This document shows positions 8,523-17,636 of a stretch of DNA of 64,000 bases, in pieces; within the stretch, counting starts at the first letter, position 1, and each line of letters begins with the position of its first letter. The stretch lies in NCBI GenBank assembly GCA_963824195.1, contig CAWGOJ010000021.1, forward strand, positions 62,001-126,000, in the 5' to 3' direction. Source of the stretch: Bog-473 sp963824195. Its GTDB lineage: Bacteria; Actinomycetota; Acidimicrobiia; Acidimicrobiales; RAAP-2. Made by a program: the position numbers and the translations under genes. Below the pieces are notes generated by a model. The model made no database searches. It saw nothing but the letters and a program-made list of their open reading frames with translations, and had not been told where the DNA came from.

Positions 8523-8879
8523 TTGCCGACCTATGAATACGCGTGCACGGCGTGCGGGCACCGGCTCGAAGCCGTCCAGAAGTTCTCGGACGACCCGCTG
8601 ACCGAGTGCCCCGAGTGCGGGAGCGCGCTCCGTAAGGTCTACGGCGCCGTCGGCATCGTCCTGAAGGGCAGCGGGTTCTACAAGACGGATTCGAGGGCGC
8701 CCGCCGGCGCAAGCAACGGCGCAGGCGCGAAGAAGGCGGACGACTCCACCGGCGGTTCGTCGAGCTCGGAGTCGACATCCAAGGAGACATCCAAGGAATC
8801 GACCCCCAAGACGGACACCGGCTCCTCGGGCGGCAACGGCGACAAGGGCGCCAAGCCGGCCGCGGCCGCGGCCAGCTGA
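8523..8879 (+). CDS. FmdB-family zinc-ribbon protein with Ser/Ala/Lys-rich tail
   Basis: A 118-residue protein. The TTG at 8523 is chosen because a strong GGAGG lies seven bases before it and MPTYEYACTACGHRLEA is the universal FmdB/CxxC_CXXC_SSSS start. Two CxxC pairs (CTAC and CPEC) form a zinc ribbon, followed by ALRKVYGAVGIVLKGSGFYKTD, also family-typical. The remaining 45 residues are low complexity, rich in Ser, Lys, Thr, Gly and Ala. Members are named for regulation of formamidase in Methylophilus, but the general role is uncertain. It stands alone in the gap between moaC and the PmbA gene, divergent from moaC. Confidence 0.88.
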   Translation: MPTYEYACTACGHRLEAVQKFSDDPLTECPECGSALRKVYGAVGIVLKGSGFYKTDSRAPAGASNGAGAKKADDSTGGSSSSESTSKETSKESTPKTDTGSSGGNGDKGAKPAAAAAS

Positions 8880-8883
8880 GAGG

Positions 8884-10248
8884 TCAGTCCCCGCTCAACG
8901 CCATGTCGGCGATGGCCAGGGTCTGACCGGCGGCCACGCCCGGCAGCCAGCGCAGGTCGCCGCCGATCTCGACCACCGATTGGAGCATGCGCTGCAGCGT
9001 GGAGGCGACGGTCACCTCCCGCACCGGTTCGGCCAGCACCCCGCCCCGGATCATGAGCCCCTCGGCTCCCACCGAGAAGTCACCGCTCACGGGGTTGACC
9101 CCCGAGTGGACCCCCGTGACCGACTGCACGTAGAGGCCGTCGCCGACCGAGGCCAGGATCTCGTCGAGCCCCTTGTCCCCCGGCGCCAGGACGAGGGCGC
9201 GGCAGCCCGCCGAGGGAGTGCCGGCGAAGCCTCCCCGGACCGCCGACCCGGTCGACACCGTCCCGGCGCGGCGGGCCGAGACCGTGTCGAACACGAACAT
9301 GCGCAGCACGCCGTCGGAGATCAGGACGTTGCGCCTGCACGCCAGCCCCTCGCCGTCGTGGGACGCGGCGCCGTAGGCGCGGGGGTCTGTCGGGTCGTCG
9401 ACCAGGGTCACGCCGCCGGCGGCCACGGACTCCCCGATCCGCCCGGCGAAGAAGGACCGGCCCTTGACGACGGCCTCGCCCGAGAGCGCCGACGCCACCA
9501 CTGCGAGCAGCGTTGAGACCACGCGCTGGTCGAAGACCACGGTGCAGTGCGCCGAGCGCGCCTTCTGGGCGCCGAGCATGCGGATGGCCCGCTTGACCGC
9601 GTCATCCATGGCCTCGCCGGGCACGAGCTCACCCGGTCCCCGGCCGACGCTGAACCCGGTACCCGTCTGGGTCTCCGCGCCCTCCCCCGCGATGGCCTCG
9701 ACGGAGAGGAACGCGTTCGTGCGTCTCCGGCACGACGAGATGCCGGTCGTCGTGGCCAGCGCCACCTCCACCCTGCTGTCCGAGTAGTCCGCCGAGGAGA
9801 CCTGCCGGACCTGCGGGTCGGCCGCGCGCGTCGTCCGCTCGAGCTCGATGGCCAGGGCGACCTTCTTCTCCATGGGCGTCGAGGCCACGCCGTCGTCCCA
9901 CAGGTCGATCTCCGTGGCCGCCACGCCGTCGGGTTGGGCCAGGACGACATCGGGGTCGGGCGTGGCGAAGCGGGCATTGTCGCGGGCGTCGGCCAGCGTG
10001 GCGGCGATGACCAGCGGGTCGAGCGACCCCGCCCAGGCGAAGCCGACCTGGCTGCCCTCGCCGCCGGGCCCGTCGACGAGGACACGGATCCCCACCCCCG
10101 AGGAGTCGGCCGAGGTGAGGGACTCGACCTCGCCCTCGTAGGCCCGCACCTCCGTATCGGTGCCCCGGGTGGCGTAGACCTCGATGCCCTCGCCGGGACA
10201 AGCCTGCGCGACGATTGAGGTGGCGAGCTCGAGGAGGTCGCCGGTCAT
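8884..10248 (-). CDS. pmbA: PmbA/TldE-like TldD-family metalloprotease subunit
   Basis: A 454-residue protein starting at the ATG at 10248, which overlaps the tldD stop by four bases (ATGA), so translation is coupled. Sequence features are EVYATRGTDTEVRAYEGEVESL at the N-terminus, TGISSCRRRTNAFLSVEAIA, and the C-terminal TGVHSGVNPVSGDFSVGAEG and MIRGGVLAEPVREVTVAS segments typical of TldE/PmbA. In E. coli TldD and TldE form a heterodimeric protease that trims the microcin B17 leader and degrades unfolded peptides. TldE itself has no zinc ligands and none are seen here. No RiPP precursor is visible nearby, so a general housekeeping role is the simplest reading. Confidence 0.9.
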   Translation of the reverse strand: MTGDLLELATSIVAQACPGEGIEVYATRGTDTEVRAYEGEVESLTSADSSGVGIRVLVDGPGGEGSQVGFAWAGSLDPLVIAATLADARDNARFATPDPDVVLAQPDGVAATEIDLWDDGVASTPMEKKVALAIELERTTRAADPQVRQVSSADYSDSRVEVALATTTGISSCRRRTNAFLSVEAIAGEGAETQTGTGFSVGRGPGELVPGEAMDDAVKRAIRMLGAQKARSAHCTVVFDQRVVSTLLAVVASALSGEAVVKGRSFFAGRIGESVAAGGVTLVDDPTDPRAYGAASHDGEGLACRRNVLISDGVLRMFVFDTVSARRAGTVSTGSAVRGGFAGTPSAGCRALVLAPGDKGLDEILASVGDGLYVQSVTGVHSGVNPVSGDFSVGAEGLMIRGGVLAEPVREVTVASTLQRMLQSVVEIGGDLRWLPGVAAGQTLAIADMALSGD

Positions 10249-11642
10249 GCGGTCCCCCCCAGGGTGACGCCGGTGATGCGCAGCGTGGCCTGGCCGCATC
10301 CCACCGGGACGCTCTGTCCGTCCTTGCCGCAGGTGCCCGGCGTCATGTCGAAGTCGGTGGCCACCGCGTCGATGCGCCGCAGCACCTCGGGCCCGTTCCC
10401 GATCAGGTTGGCGTCGCGCAGCGGCTCGGTGATGCGGCCGCCCTCAATCAAGTAGGCCTCGGTGGTGCCGAACACGAAGTCGCCCGTGGCGGTGTTCACC
10501 TGGCCGCCCCCGAGCTTCTTCACGTAGACACCCGAGGGGGTCTGCGCCACGATCTCGTCGGGGTCCTCGGCGCCGGCGAGCAGGTAGGTGTTCGTCATGC
10601 GCACCATCGGCAGGTGCTGATAGCTCTGGCGGCGCCCATTGCCCGAGGACTTCCGGCCCTCCTTGCGCGCTCGCAGCCAGTCCCACATGTAATCGGTCAG
10701 GACCCCGTTCTCGATCAGCACGTTGCGGGCGGGCGCACAGCCCTCGTCGTCCACCGCGAAGTTGCCCCACTCCCCCAGTACCGTGCCGTCGTCCACCAGG
10801 GTGACCAGGGGGCTGGCGACCAGCTGCCCCACCCGGCCCGTGTACACGGAGGCGTCCTTGACGATGTGGTCGGCCTCGAGCCCGTGCCCGCATGCCTCGT
10901 GGAAGAGGATGCCGCCGCTCCCACCGGCCAGCACGATCGGAACCTCACCGGAGGGCGCCGGGCGTGCCGAGAGCTTGGCCAGCGCCCGCGCGGCTGCCTT
11001 GTGGGCAATGTCCTCGACACCGAACCGCTCGAAGATCTCGAAGCCCTCTGTGCGGGCGAGCGACTCGTAGCCCGTCTGCATGCCGGTGTCGCCGTTGGCC
11101 ACGCAGACCACGCTGAAGCGGGTGCGGATCTGGTCGTCCTGGGCGAGCAGCCCGTCCGAATTGGCGATCAGCACGCGTCGCCTGGTGTCACCGCAGCCGA
11201 CCTGCACCTGGGTGACGGCATCGCCGGTGGCCCGGGCCGCCTCGTCCGCCCGGGCCAGCAACTCGAGCTTGCGACCCTTGTCCACCGAGTCGGGCGGCGT
11301 GCGACCGCCCGGGCCGTGGTTCGACGGAGGCCCGAGTGCCACCGTGCGCACCCCGGCGTCCCCCTGGCGGGCCACCGCGGCGGCCGCACTTGCGGCGGCC
11401 AGCAACCCGGCTTCGCTCAGGTCGGCTGTGTGGGCGAAACCGGTCGTGTCGCCGTCGACGACGCGGATCCCCGCGCCGCGAGAGCGCCCTGAGGAGAGTT
11501 CCTCGACCTTGCGGTCGTCGAGCATGGCACTGGCCGTCGCGGTGTCCTCTGCGAACACCTCCGCCATGTCGCCCCCGCTCACCAGAGCGGCGGACAGGAC
11601 GCGTTCGAGCACGTCAGGGTCGATGAGGGCGGTGTCGGTCAC
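10245..11642 (-). CDS. tldD: TldD metalloprotease subunit
   Basis: A 465-residue protein with GTG start at 11642 (MTDTALIDPDVLERVLSAAL). The zinc site HExxxH is clear in GGILFHEACGHGLEADHIV, together with DFVFGTTEAYLIEGGRITEPL and the Cys-containing MTPGTCGKDGQSVPVGCGQ near the C-terminus, all characteristic of TldD. With PmbA it forms the TldD/TldE peptidase. It lies first in a two-gene operon and overlaps pmbA by ATGA. Its start is only 18 bases from the divergent thioesterase start at 11661, so regulatory space is minimal and at least one gene may be leaderless. Confidence 0.92.
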   Translation of the reverse strand: MTDTALIDPDVLERVLSAALVSGGDMAEVFAEDTATASAMLDDRKVEELSSGRSRGAGIRVVDGDTTGFAHTADLSEAGLLAAASAAAAVARQGDAGVRTVALGPPSNHGPGGRTPPDSVDKGRKLELLARADEAARATGDAVTQVQVGCGDTRRRVLIANSDGLLAQDDQIRTRFSVVCVANGDTGMQTGYESLARTEGFEIFERFGVEDIAHKAAARALAKLSARPAPSGEVPIVLAGGSGGILFHEACGHGLEADHIVKDASVYTGRVGQLVASPLVTLVDDGTVLGEWGNFAVDDEGCAPARNVLIENGVLTDYMWDWLRARKEGRKSSGNGRRQSYQHLPMVRMTNTYLLAGAEDPDEIVAQTPSGVYVKKLGGGQVNTATGDFVFGTTEAYLIEGGRITEPLRDANLIGNGPEVLRRIDAVATDFDMTPGTCGKDGQSVPVGCGQATLRITGVTLGGTA

Positions 11643-11660
11643 GGCGGTATCGTAATCGTC

Positions 11661-12098
11661 GTGCCCGACGGTCCCTCCGACACACGCACTGCTGCGGGGC
11701 ACGGACCCCATGCCGGGCTGAGCGCCCAGCTCGAGCTGACCGTGGGCGCCGAGGACACCGCCGACCACTTCCGCTCGGGCGACGTCCCCGTCCTCGCCAC
11801 GCCCCGCCTGCTCGCCCTGTGCGAGGAGGCCACCTGCCGGGCCACCGACGGTCACCTGACCGAGGCCCAGTCGAGCGTGGCCACGCGGGTGCAGTTCGAC
11901 CACCTGGCACCAGTTGGGGTGGGATCGGTGGTGCTGGCCGAGGCCACCCTGGTCAAGGTCGAGGGCAGGCGCCTCATCTTCACCGTGTCCGCCGCCCGGC
12001 TCGAGGGCGGTGGCCTGGTCGGTGCGGGCCGGGTCACCCGGGTCGTGGTGGACCGATCCGCGTTCCTGGCCAAGGCGGGCGCCCCGGACACCCCCTGA
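11661..12098 (+). CDS. Hotdog-fold thioesterase (FlK-like)
   Basis: A 145-residue single hotdog domain with GTG start at 11661. AQLELTVGAEDTADHF, then VPVLATPRLLALCEEATCRA with a glutamate on the central helix, then TRVQFDHLAPVGVGSVVLAEA, match the family of fluoroacetyl-CoA thioesterase FlK and its many uncharacterised relatives, which hydrolyse small acyl-CoA thioesters. The Thr-Pro in ATPRLL and the glutamate and histidine pair (CEEA, FDHLAP) correspond to the catalytic Thr/Glu/His positions of FlK. The real substrate is unknown. The stop codon overlaps or touches the next reading frame (MFS transporter), suggesting co-transcription. Confidence 0.8.
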   Translation: MPDGPSDTRTAAGHGPHAGLSAQLELTVGAEDTADHFRSGDVPVLATPRLLALCEEATCRATDGHLTEAQSSVATRVQFDHLAPVGVGSVVLAEATLVKVEGRRLIFTVSAARLEGGGLVGAGRVTRVVVDRSAFLAKAGAPDTP

Positions 12099-12151
12099 GC
12101 GCGACCCCGCCCGCCACCGACGGGCCTCGGCTCCTCGCCGGGGCGGGGCCG

Positions 12152-13294
12152 GTGGTGGCGGCGTTCTTCACCTTCGGCCTCTTCTGGGGCAGTTGGGCCG
12201 TCATGCTGTTCGACATCCAGCGCGCCTTCTCGCTCAACGATGCCCAGCTGGGTGTGCTCCTGGCCGTCGCCATCGCCGTGGCCGGCGCGTCGAGCGCGGT
12301 GATGGCGCACCTGGCCGACCGGGTGGGTGCACGCCGGCTCCTGTGGATCGCGCTGTTCGCGTGGTCCGCCCTCCTGTGCGTGCTGGCGCTCACCCGCGAG
12401 CGGTGGGCCTTCGCCACCGTGCTCGTCCTGGTGGAGGTCGCCGGTGGCTCCATCGACACGGCCATGAACGCCGAGGCGTCCCACCGGCTCATCGGCAATC
12501 CGTCCGCGCTGGTGCGCCTCCACGCCCTGTTCAACACGGGCGCGCTGACCGGCGCCGCGGTGGCCGCGCTCGTCATCCACGCCGGTGTGTCGTGGCGCTG
12601 GGTCTGGCCCGGGGTCGCCGTGGTGGCCCTGGTGGTCGGCGTATGGGCCCTCGCCACGGACCCGGGCACGGCGCTGGCCCCATCCCATGACGGCGGCGCG
12701 GCGCAGACGACCCACCCGCTGCGGCGCCTGCGCCGCGACGGTCTCCTCGTGCTGCTGCTCGTCTTCGCCTTGGCCGAGGTCACCGAGGGCGGCGTCGACA
12801 CCTGGGGCGTGCTCTACCTGCGCAACCACCTGGCCACGGGGGTGCTGCTCGGCGCCGGGGCGTATGTCATCGGCCAACTGGTGGCCGCCACCACCCGCGG
12901 CGCGGGCGGAACGCTGCTCGGCCGGCTCTCCACGCGGAGGGCCCTCATCCTGGGCGGCTGCGTCGCCGGCGGCGGCATCCTCCTCGAGTCCATCTCGCCC
13001 GTCGCCGGCGTGGCCGCGCTGGGCCTCGCCCTCGGCGCGGGCGGGGCCTCGCTGTTCTGGCCGCTGGTCATGAGCACGGTGAGCCGGCTCGCCAGCCAGG
13101 TCGTGAGCGCCGTGGGCACCTTCACCGCCGCCGGCTACGTGGGTTGGGTGGCCGGGGCTCCCATCGTGGGGTGGGTCTCACAGTCCCTCGGCCCCGCCCG
13201 CGGGCTCCAGGTCCTGGCCTTGGCCTCGTTCGGCGTTGCCGCGTGCACCCTCTTCGGCCCCCACCGCAGAGTCGCAGAGGGTGGCAGCGGATAG
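12152..13294 (+). CDS. Major facilitator superfamily transporter
   Basis: A polytopic protein of about 380 residues. The frame is open from the end of the thioesterase gene; no ATG precedes the first helix. GTG 12152 (VVAAFFTFGLFWGSWAV) is the first normal start, but CTG 12095, which touches the thioesterase TGA, could give an N-terminus 19 residues longer. About 12 hydrophobic segments are present, with the MFS loop ADRVGARRLLW between helices 2 and 3 (GxLaDrxGrr pattern) and a central cytoplasmic loop at SHDGGAAQTTHPLRRLRRDG. The build resembles FucP/YbjJ-like MFS members of unknown substrate. It is probably in one operon with the thioesterase and possibly dxs, which begins 15 bases later. 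Confidence 0.82.
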   Translation: MVAAFFTFGLFWGSWAVMLFDIQRAFSLNDAQLGVLLAVAIAVAGASSAVMAHLADRVGARRLLWIALFAWSALLCVLALTRERWAFATVLVLVEVAGGSIDTAMNAEASHRLIGNPSALVRLHALFNTGALTGAAVAALVIHAGVSWRWVWPGVAVVALVVGVWALATDPGTALAPSHDGGAAQTTHPLRRLRRDGLLVLLLVFALAEVTEGGVDTWGVLYLRNHLATGVLLGAGAYVIGQLVAATTRGAGGTLLGRLSTRRALILGGCVAGGGILLESISPVAGVAALGLALGAGGASLFWPLVMSTVSRLASQVVSAVGTFTAAGYVGWVAGAPIVGWVSQSLGPARGLQVLALASFGVAACTLFGPHRRVAEGGSG

Positions 13295-13309
13295 CCTGGG
13301 ACAACCGCC

Positions 13310-15316
13310 ATGATCCTGCAAAGCATCGAGACTCCCGCCGACGTCAAGGGCCTGAGCCAGGAGGAACTCGTCGAATTGTGCGAGGAGATCAGGGCATTCA
13401 TCGTCGAGTCGGTGACCACCACCGGCGGGCACCTGGGCTCGAACCTGGGTGTGGTGGAGCTCACCCTCGCCCTGCACCGGGTGTTCGACTCCCCGCGCGA
13501 CGTCATCCTGTGGGACACCGGCCACCAGGCCTACGTCCACAAGCTGCTGACCGGCCGTCGTTTTGGCTTCAAGACCCTGAAGCAGGCGGGCGGCATGTCG
13601 GGCTACCCCAACCGCTCCGAGTCCGAGCACGACTGGATCGAGAACAGCCACGCGTCGACCGCGCTCTCCTACGCGCACGGCATCGCCAGCGGGTTCTCGC
13701 TGCGCGGCATCGAAGGCGAGCGCAAGGTGGTCGCGGTGGTCGGGGACGGGGCGCTGACCGGCGGCATGGCGTACGAAGCTCTCAACAACCTGGGCCACTC
13801 GCGGCGCCGTGTCGTGATCGTCCTCAACGACAACGGGCGGTCCTACGCGCCCACGGTGTCCCAGCTCTCCCAGAGCCTGACGACGCTGCGACTCAACCCC
13901 ACCTACACCGCCGCGCGCGAGCGCCTGCGACTGCGCCTGCGTGAGCTGCCCGCCCTGGGCGAGCTCGCCTATTCGAGCGTGCACTCGCTCACCAGCGCGC
14001 TGCGCGAGATGGTGGCACCGCACACGTTCTTCGAGGCGCTGGGGGTCCGCTACGCCGGGCCGATCGACGGCCACGACATCGAGCACATGGAGCAGGCCTT
14101 CACCCACGCCGCTGAGTGGGACGGCCCCATCGTCGTCCACGTGCTCACGCAGAAGGGTCGCGGCTACGCGCCGGCGGAGGAAGACGAGATCCAGCGCCTG
14201 CACGACGTCAAGGCCACCAAATCTGTCGTGCTGGAGAACGCCGTGGGCAGCTCGGCCGGACTGGCCGTGGGTGGTTCTGCCGGCTCCGACAATGGTGGCC
14301 TCGCTTCGCCCGGTTCGGTGCCCGGGAGCGAGGGCGGCGGCCGGGCGCCCCAACGCGCGGCCACCTACACCGACGCGTTCTCGCGTGCCCTCCTGACGGC
14401 AGCCGAGGAGGACCCCCGCGTCGTGGCGCTCACCGCGGCCATGCCGGGGCCAACAGGGTTGCTGTCCTTCCAGGCCCGCTTCCCCGACCGCTTCTTCGAC
14501 GTCGGCATCGCCGAGCAGCACGAGGCGACCTCCGCTGCGGGCATGGCCATGGCCGGCCTGCGCCCCGTCGTCGCGGTGTACTCGACATTCTGGAGCCGCG
14601 CCTTCGACCAGGCCAACCTCGACGTCGGCCTCCACGCCTGCCCCGTCGTCTTCGTCCTCGACCGGGCCGGCATCACCGGTGACGACGGCCCGAGCCATCA
14701 CGGCATTCTCGACCTGGCGCTCGCGCTGTCAATCCCCGGCATGACGGTGTTCACGCCGTCGGCCGCCGAGGAGGTGGAGCCGATGCTGCAGGCTGCACTG
14801 GCGCTTCCCGGGCCCTCGACCATCCGGTTCCCCAAGAGCGCGCCGAGGCACATCGACCCGGAGGACGTCGGCAACGGGCTCGAGGCCCGGCGGCTGCGCA
14901 CCGGCGACGGGTCGGTTTGCCTGCTCGGCGTGGGCAAGACGGTCGGCGCCTGCCTGAGTGCCGCCGACGAACTGGCCACCGAGGGGGTCGACGCCACGGT
15001 CTGGGACGTGCGCGTGGTCTCGCCCGCCGACGTCGCCATGCTCGCCGACGCCGCCCGCCACCGGCTCGTCGTCACCGCGGAGGACGGCGTCCGCCACGGC
15101 GGCGCCGGTGCCTTCCTCATCGACGCCATGTCGGCGCAGGTCGAGTCCGCCGGGCTCGTGCTGCCGACGACCCGCGTTCTCGGTGTCCCGCGCCAGTTCC
15201 TCGCGCAGGGCAGGGCCGACGACATCTTGGCCAGCATCGGGCTCGACGGTGCCGGTATCGCCGAGAGCGTCCGCCGGGTCAGGCTCGAGGTCCCCACCGC
15301 CGAACCACCGCTCTGA
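13310..15316 (+). CDS. dxs: 1-deoxy-D-xylulose-5-phosphate synthase
   Basis: The 668-residue protein covers the full Dxs family. The thiamine-diphosphate motif GDGALTGGMAYEALNN lies at about residues 145-160, with the NDNGRSYAPTVSQLSQ loop next to it. The transketolase pyrimidine domain starts near residue 350 (TYTDAFSRALLTAAEEDPRV) and holds the catalytic glutamate in VGIAEQHEATSAAGMA. The DDGPSHHGILDLALALSIPGM segment is diagnostic of Dxs. It condenses pyruvate and glyceraldehyde 3-phosphate in the first step of the MEP isoprenoid pathway. A Gly/Ser-rich linker between the domains (around 14230-14350) is somewhat expanded. It converges with the ABC permease gene. Confidence 0.97.
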   Translation: MILQSIETPADVKGLSQEELVELCEEIRAFIVESVTTTGGHLGSNLGVVELTLALHRVFDSPRDVILWDTGHQAYVHKLLTGRRFGFKTLKQAGGMSGYPNRSESEHDWIENSHASTALSYAHGIASGFSLRGIEGERKVVAVVGDGALTGGMAYEALNNLGHSRRRVVIVLNDNGRSYAPTVSQLSQSLTTLRLNPTYTAARERLRLRLRELPALGELAYSSVHSLTSALREMVAPHTFFEALGVRYAGPIDGHDIEHMEQAFTHAAEWDGPIVVHVLTQKGRGYAPAEEDEIQRLHDVKATKSVVLENAVGSSAGLAVGGSAGSDNGGLASPGSVPGSEGGGRAPQRAATYTDAFSRALLTAAEEDPRVVALTAAMPGPTGLLSFQARFPDRFFDVGIAEQHEATSAAGMAMAGLRPVVAVYSTFWSRAFDQANLDVGLHACPVVFVLDRAGITGDDGPSHHGILDLALALSIPGMTVFTPSAAEEVEPMLQAALALPGPSTIRFPKSAPRHIDPEDVGNGLEARRLRTGDGSVCLLGVGKTVGACLSAADELATEGVDATVWDVRVVSPADVAMLADAARHRLVVTAEDGVRHGGAGAFLIDAMSAQVESAGLVLPTTRVLGVPRQFLAQGRADDILASIGLDGAGIAESVRRVRLEVPTAEPPL

Positions 15317-15327
15317 CCGACGGTCAG
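15313..15327. terminator. Small hairpin between convergent dxs and ABC permease genes
   Basis: CTGACC-GAC-GGTCAG, a 6-base stem with a 3-base loop, spans both stop codons (dxs stop 15314-15316, permease stop 15324-15326). It could work as a bidirectional terminator for the convergent pair, but no T-run follows on either strand, so this is only a candidate. Confidence 0.3.
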
Positions 15328-16673
15328 CCGGGCACGCCGGCGGTGCCGCGTCGCTTTCCGGCGGGACGCGAGAACAGCTCCCGGAGACGCACCTGTTGGC
15401 CCGAACGGAGCACCGCCCTGCGGTAGACCCCTGCGGCGACCAGCGCCATGGCGACCGTGCCCGCGATGCTGATCAGCACGGAGGCCAGGAACTGCCACCA
15501 GGCGACGTCGCCCAGTCCGACGAGCACGGGCATGGCGAAGGGGGCCGTCGGAGGCAGGTAGGCCAACACCTTGAAAAGGAGGTCCGCGTTGCCCGTGCTG
15601 GCCGTCGTGAGCGCCAGGACGTAGCCGACGATGATCGGCAGGCTGAGCGGGAGGGCGAGCGTCTGGACCTGGTCCTGGCGCTCCGCCATGGAGCCGGCAG
15701 CGGCGTAGACCCAGCAGTAGAAGGCGTAACCGAGGAACAGCCAGACCAGCTCGCTCGCCAGCACGAGCGGCGCGGTCCCGTGGAGAAGGTCCGAACCGAC
15801 GGCCTCGGCGAGCACAAGGGCGAACACGACGATGACCGCCGCCTGGCCCATGGCGACCAGGCCGATCCCCAGCACCTTGCCGCCCAGGAGCTGGATCGGC
15901 CGGACGGTGGCCAGCAGGACCTCGACCACGCGGCTCGCCTTCTCCTGCATGACGCCCATGAGGATCCAGGTGTTGTACTGCGTGAGCATCAAGAAGACCA
16001 GGATGAGCCCGATCACCGACGTGGTCCTGGCGGTGCCCTTCGTGCTCGGCTGGAGGCTCTGCACGGGCACGGGCCTCGCGTGCGCCAGCTGCGCGACCTG
16101 CGATCCCGAGAGCCCCGCCTCCCGGTACGCGTGCTCGATCCCGAGCTCCACCGCCACCTCCTGTGCGACGGTGGCGACCGTCGACGTGCTGTCGGCGCTC
16201 ACGGGAGCGTTGACCACGACCCGGTCCCCGTCCACGACGGCCAGGTCGATGGCACCCGATCGGACCGCGTCGTCGGCGGCGCGCGCCGACGGCTCGGGCA
16301 CGATCCTCACGGCCGTCCCCACCCTGGCCCCGGCCTGCTGGACGAGCTGTTCCAGTGAAGGGTCGGTGGGACCGACGACTCCGACTTCCTGGGGTCCCGC
16401 CTTGCCACCGTGGATGACCGGGATGACGATGGCCGCGGCGACGACGAGGAGGATGATGACCGTGCCGACGCGGAAGATGCGGCCCCGCACCCGCTCACGA
16501 ATCTCGCGGAGCGCGACGAGCCCCACGTCGCCAAGGGAGTCGCCGAGTGCCACCCGGCGGTGGGGCTGGGCGTCGTCCGGCGACGGCGCGTGCCCACTGC
16601 GGCCCCGTCCGCGCAGGAAGATCCGCAGTGCCAGCACGACCGCACCGACGGCGATGACGAGGGTGAACTTCAT
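15324..16673 (-). CDS. ABC-2 type exporter permease (NatB/YhaP-like)
   Basis: The 449-residue membrane protein starts at the ATG at 16673, four bases inside the end of the ATPase gene. It has an N-terminal helix (MKFTLVIAVGAVVLALRIFL), a second helix near VGTVIILLVVAAAIVIPVI, a large extracytoplasmic domain (about residues 90-230) and then a cluster of five or six helices. TKGTARTTSVIGLILVFLMLTQYNTWILMGVMQEKASRV and the VRPIQLLGGKVLGIG loop are typical of the ABC2_membrane_3 family represented by the NatB sodium exporter. With the preceding ATPase it forms a two-gene exporter. Substrate is unknown. C-terminal residues are basic (GKRRGTAG). Confidence 0.88.
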   Translation of the reverse strand: MKFTLVIAVGAVVLALRIFLRGRGRSGHAPSPDDAQPHRRVALGDSLGDVGLVALREIRERVRGRIFRVGTVIILLVVAAAIVIPVIHGGKAGPQEVGVVGPTDPSLEQLVQQAGARVGTAVRIVPEPSARAADDAVRSGAIDLAVVDGDRVVVNAPVSADSTSTVATVAQEVAVELGIEHAYREAGLSGSQVAQLAHARPVPVQSLQPSTKGTARTTSVIGLILVFLMLTQYNTWILMGVMQEKASRVVEVLLATVRPIQLLGGKVLGIGLVAMGQAAVIVVFALVLAEAVGSDLLHGTAPLVLASELVWLFLGYAFYCWVYAAAGSMAERQDQVQTLALPLSLPIIVGYVLALTTASTGNADLLFKVLAYLPPTAPFAMPVLVGLGDVAWWQFLASVLISIAGTVAMALVAAGVYRRAVLRSGQQVRLRELFSRPAGKRRGTAGVPG

Positions 16674-17566
16674 CCCAGTGCCTCGCGGAACACCTCGGAC
16701 AGCCGGCGACGCTGGAAGGAGAACTCGGTGACCCTGCCGGCCCGCATGGCGGCCCGCAGCACGCTGTCGCTGTCGACCTCGTCACCCAGGACGAGGCGGG
16801 CCGCACCGGCGGCGACCTCCGACACGCTGACGCCGGGCACGCTGCGCGCCCACGCCGCCTCCCGGTCCCCCTCCACGCGCACCACCAGGCGCCGGGCGCC
16901 GCTGCTGGCGAGATCGTCCACCGTGCCGGACACGACCATACGCCCGTGGTCGATGATGGTCACCTGCTCGCACAGGTCCTCGACGAGGTCGAGCTGGTGG
17001 CTCGAGAACAGGACGCAGCAGCCGGCCCGGGCCTGGTCGAGCAGCACCTGCCCGATGGCATCGACCCCCGCGGGGTCGAGACCCGCCAGCGGCTCGTCCA
17101 GCACCAGCAGCTCGGGAGCGTGGAGGAGCGCGGCCGCCAGCTGCACCCGCTGCTGGTTCCCGTGCGAGAGCGCCTCCACCTTGCTCTGCGCCCTGTCGAA
17201 GATGTCGAGGCGCTCGAGCCAGGTCCGGGTGGCGGCCCCTGCGTCGGCGCCGCTCATGCCGTGCAGCCTGCCGAGGTACTCGAGCTGCTCCCCCACGAGC
17301 ATGCCGGGGTAGAGGCCCCTCTCCTCGGGCATGTACCCGAACCGCCGGCGCTCTGCCTGGCCCACGGGTCCGCCGTTCCACCGAACGCTTCCCGAGTCGA
17401 GGTCGGTGAGACCGAAGATGGCGCGCATCGTCGTGGTCTTGCCCGCCCCGTTGGGGCCGAGGAAACCGACGACGTGCCCGGCGGGCACCGTGAAGGAAAG
17501 GTCGTCGAGCGCGATCAGGGGGCCGAAGGTGCGGCGCAACCTCACGAGTTCCAGCAGGCCGCCCAC
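16670..17566 (-). CDS. ABC exporter ATP-binding protein (NatA-like)
   Basis: A 298-residue ATPase. Walker A is GPNGAGKTTT at residues 38-47, the signature is LSHGNQQRVQLAAALLH (LSHGN variant common in the NatA/CcmA-type exporters), Walker B is LLVLDEPLAGLDP and the H-loop is LFSSHQLDLVEDL. A C-terminal DUF4162-like domain (about residues 220-298, ending FREALG) is typical of the class that pairs with ABC-2 permeases. The stop overlaps the permease start by four bases, so the pair is translationally coupled. Substrate unknown. The start is the ATG at 17566. Confidence 0.93.
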   Translation of the reverse strand: MGGLLELVRLRRTFGPLIALDDLSFTVPAGHVVGFLGPNGAGKTTTMRAIFGLTDLDSGSVRWNGGPVGQAERRRFGYMPEERGLYPGMLVGEQLEYLGRLHGMSGADAGAATRTWLERLDIFDRAQSKVEALSHGNQQRVQLAAALLHAPELLVLDEPLAGLDPAGVDAIGQVLLDQARAGCCVLFSSHQLDLVEDLCEQVTIIDHGRMVVSGTVDDLASSGARRLVVRVEGDREAAWARSVPGVSVSEVAAGAARLVLGDEVDSDSVLRAAMRAGRVTEFSFQRRRLSEVFREALG

Positions 17567-17636
17567 CGGCCCAGGTTACGCCCACGGTTTCTCGGCCCCG
17601 GGTGGCACCGCGCGGCGGTCGCGCCGCCGGGCGCCG

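Noticed and set aside
10245..10299. Extended N-termini for PmbA and TldD
   Set aside because: The extra residues are Arg/Pro/Gly-rich and not family-like; the ATGA overlap and family start positions fix shorter versions.
13178..14701. Long minus-strand frame opposite dxs
   Set aside because: Antisense shadow of a strongly conserved gene.
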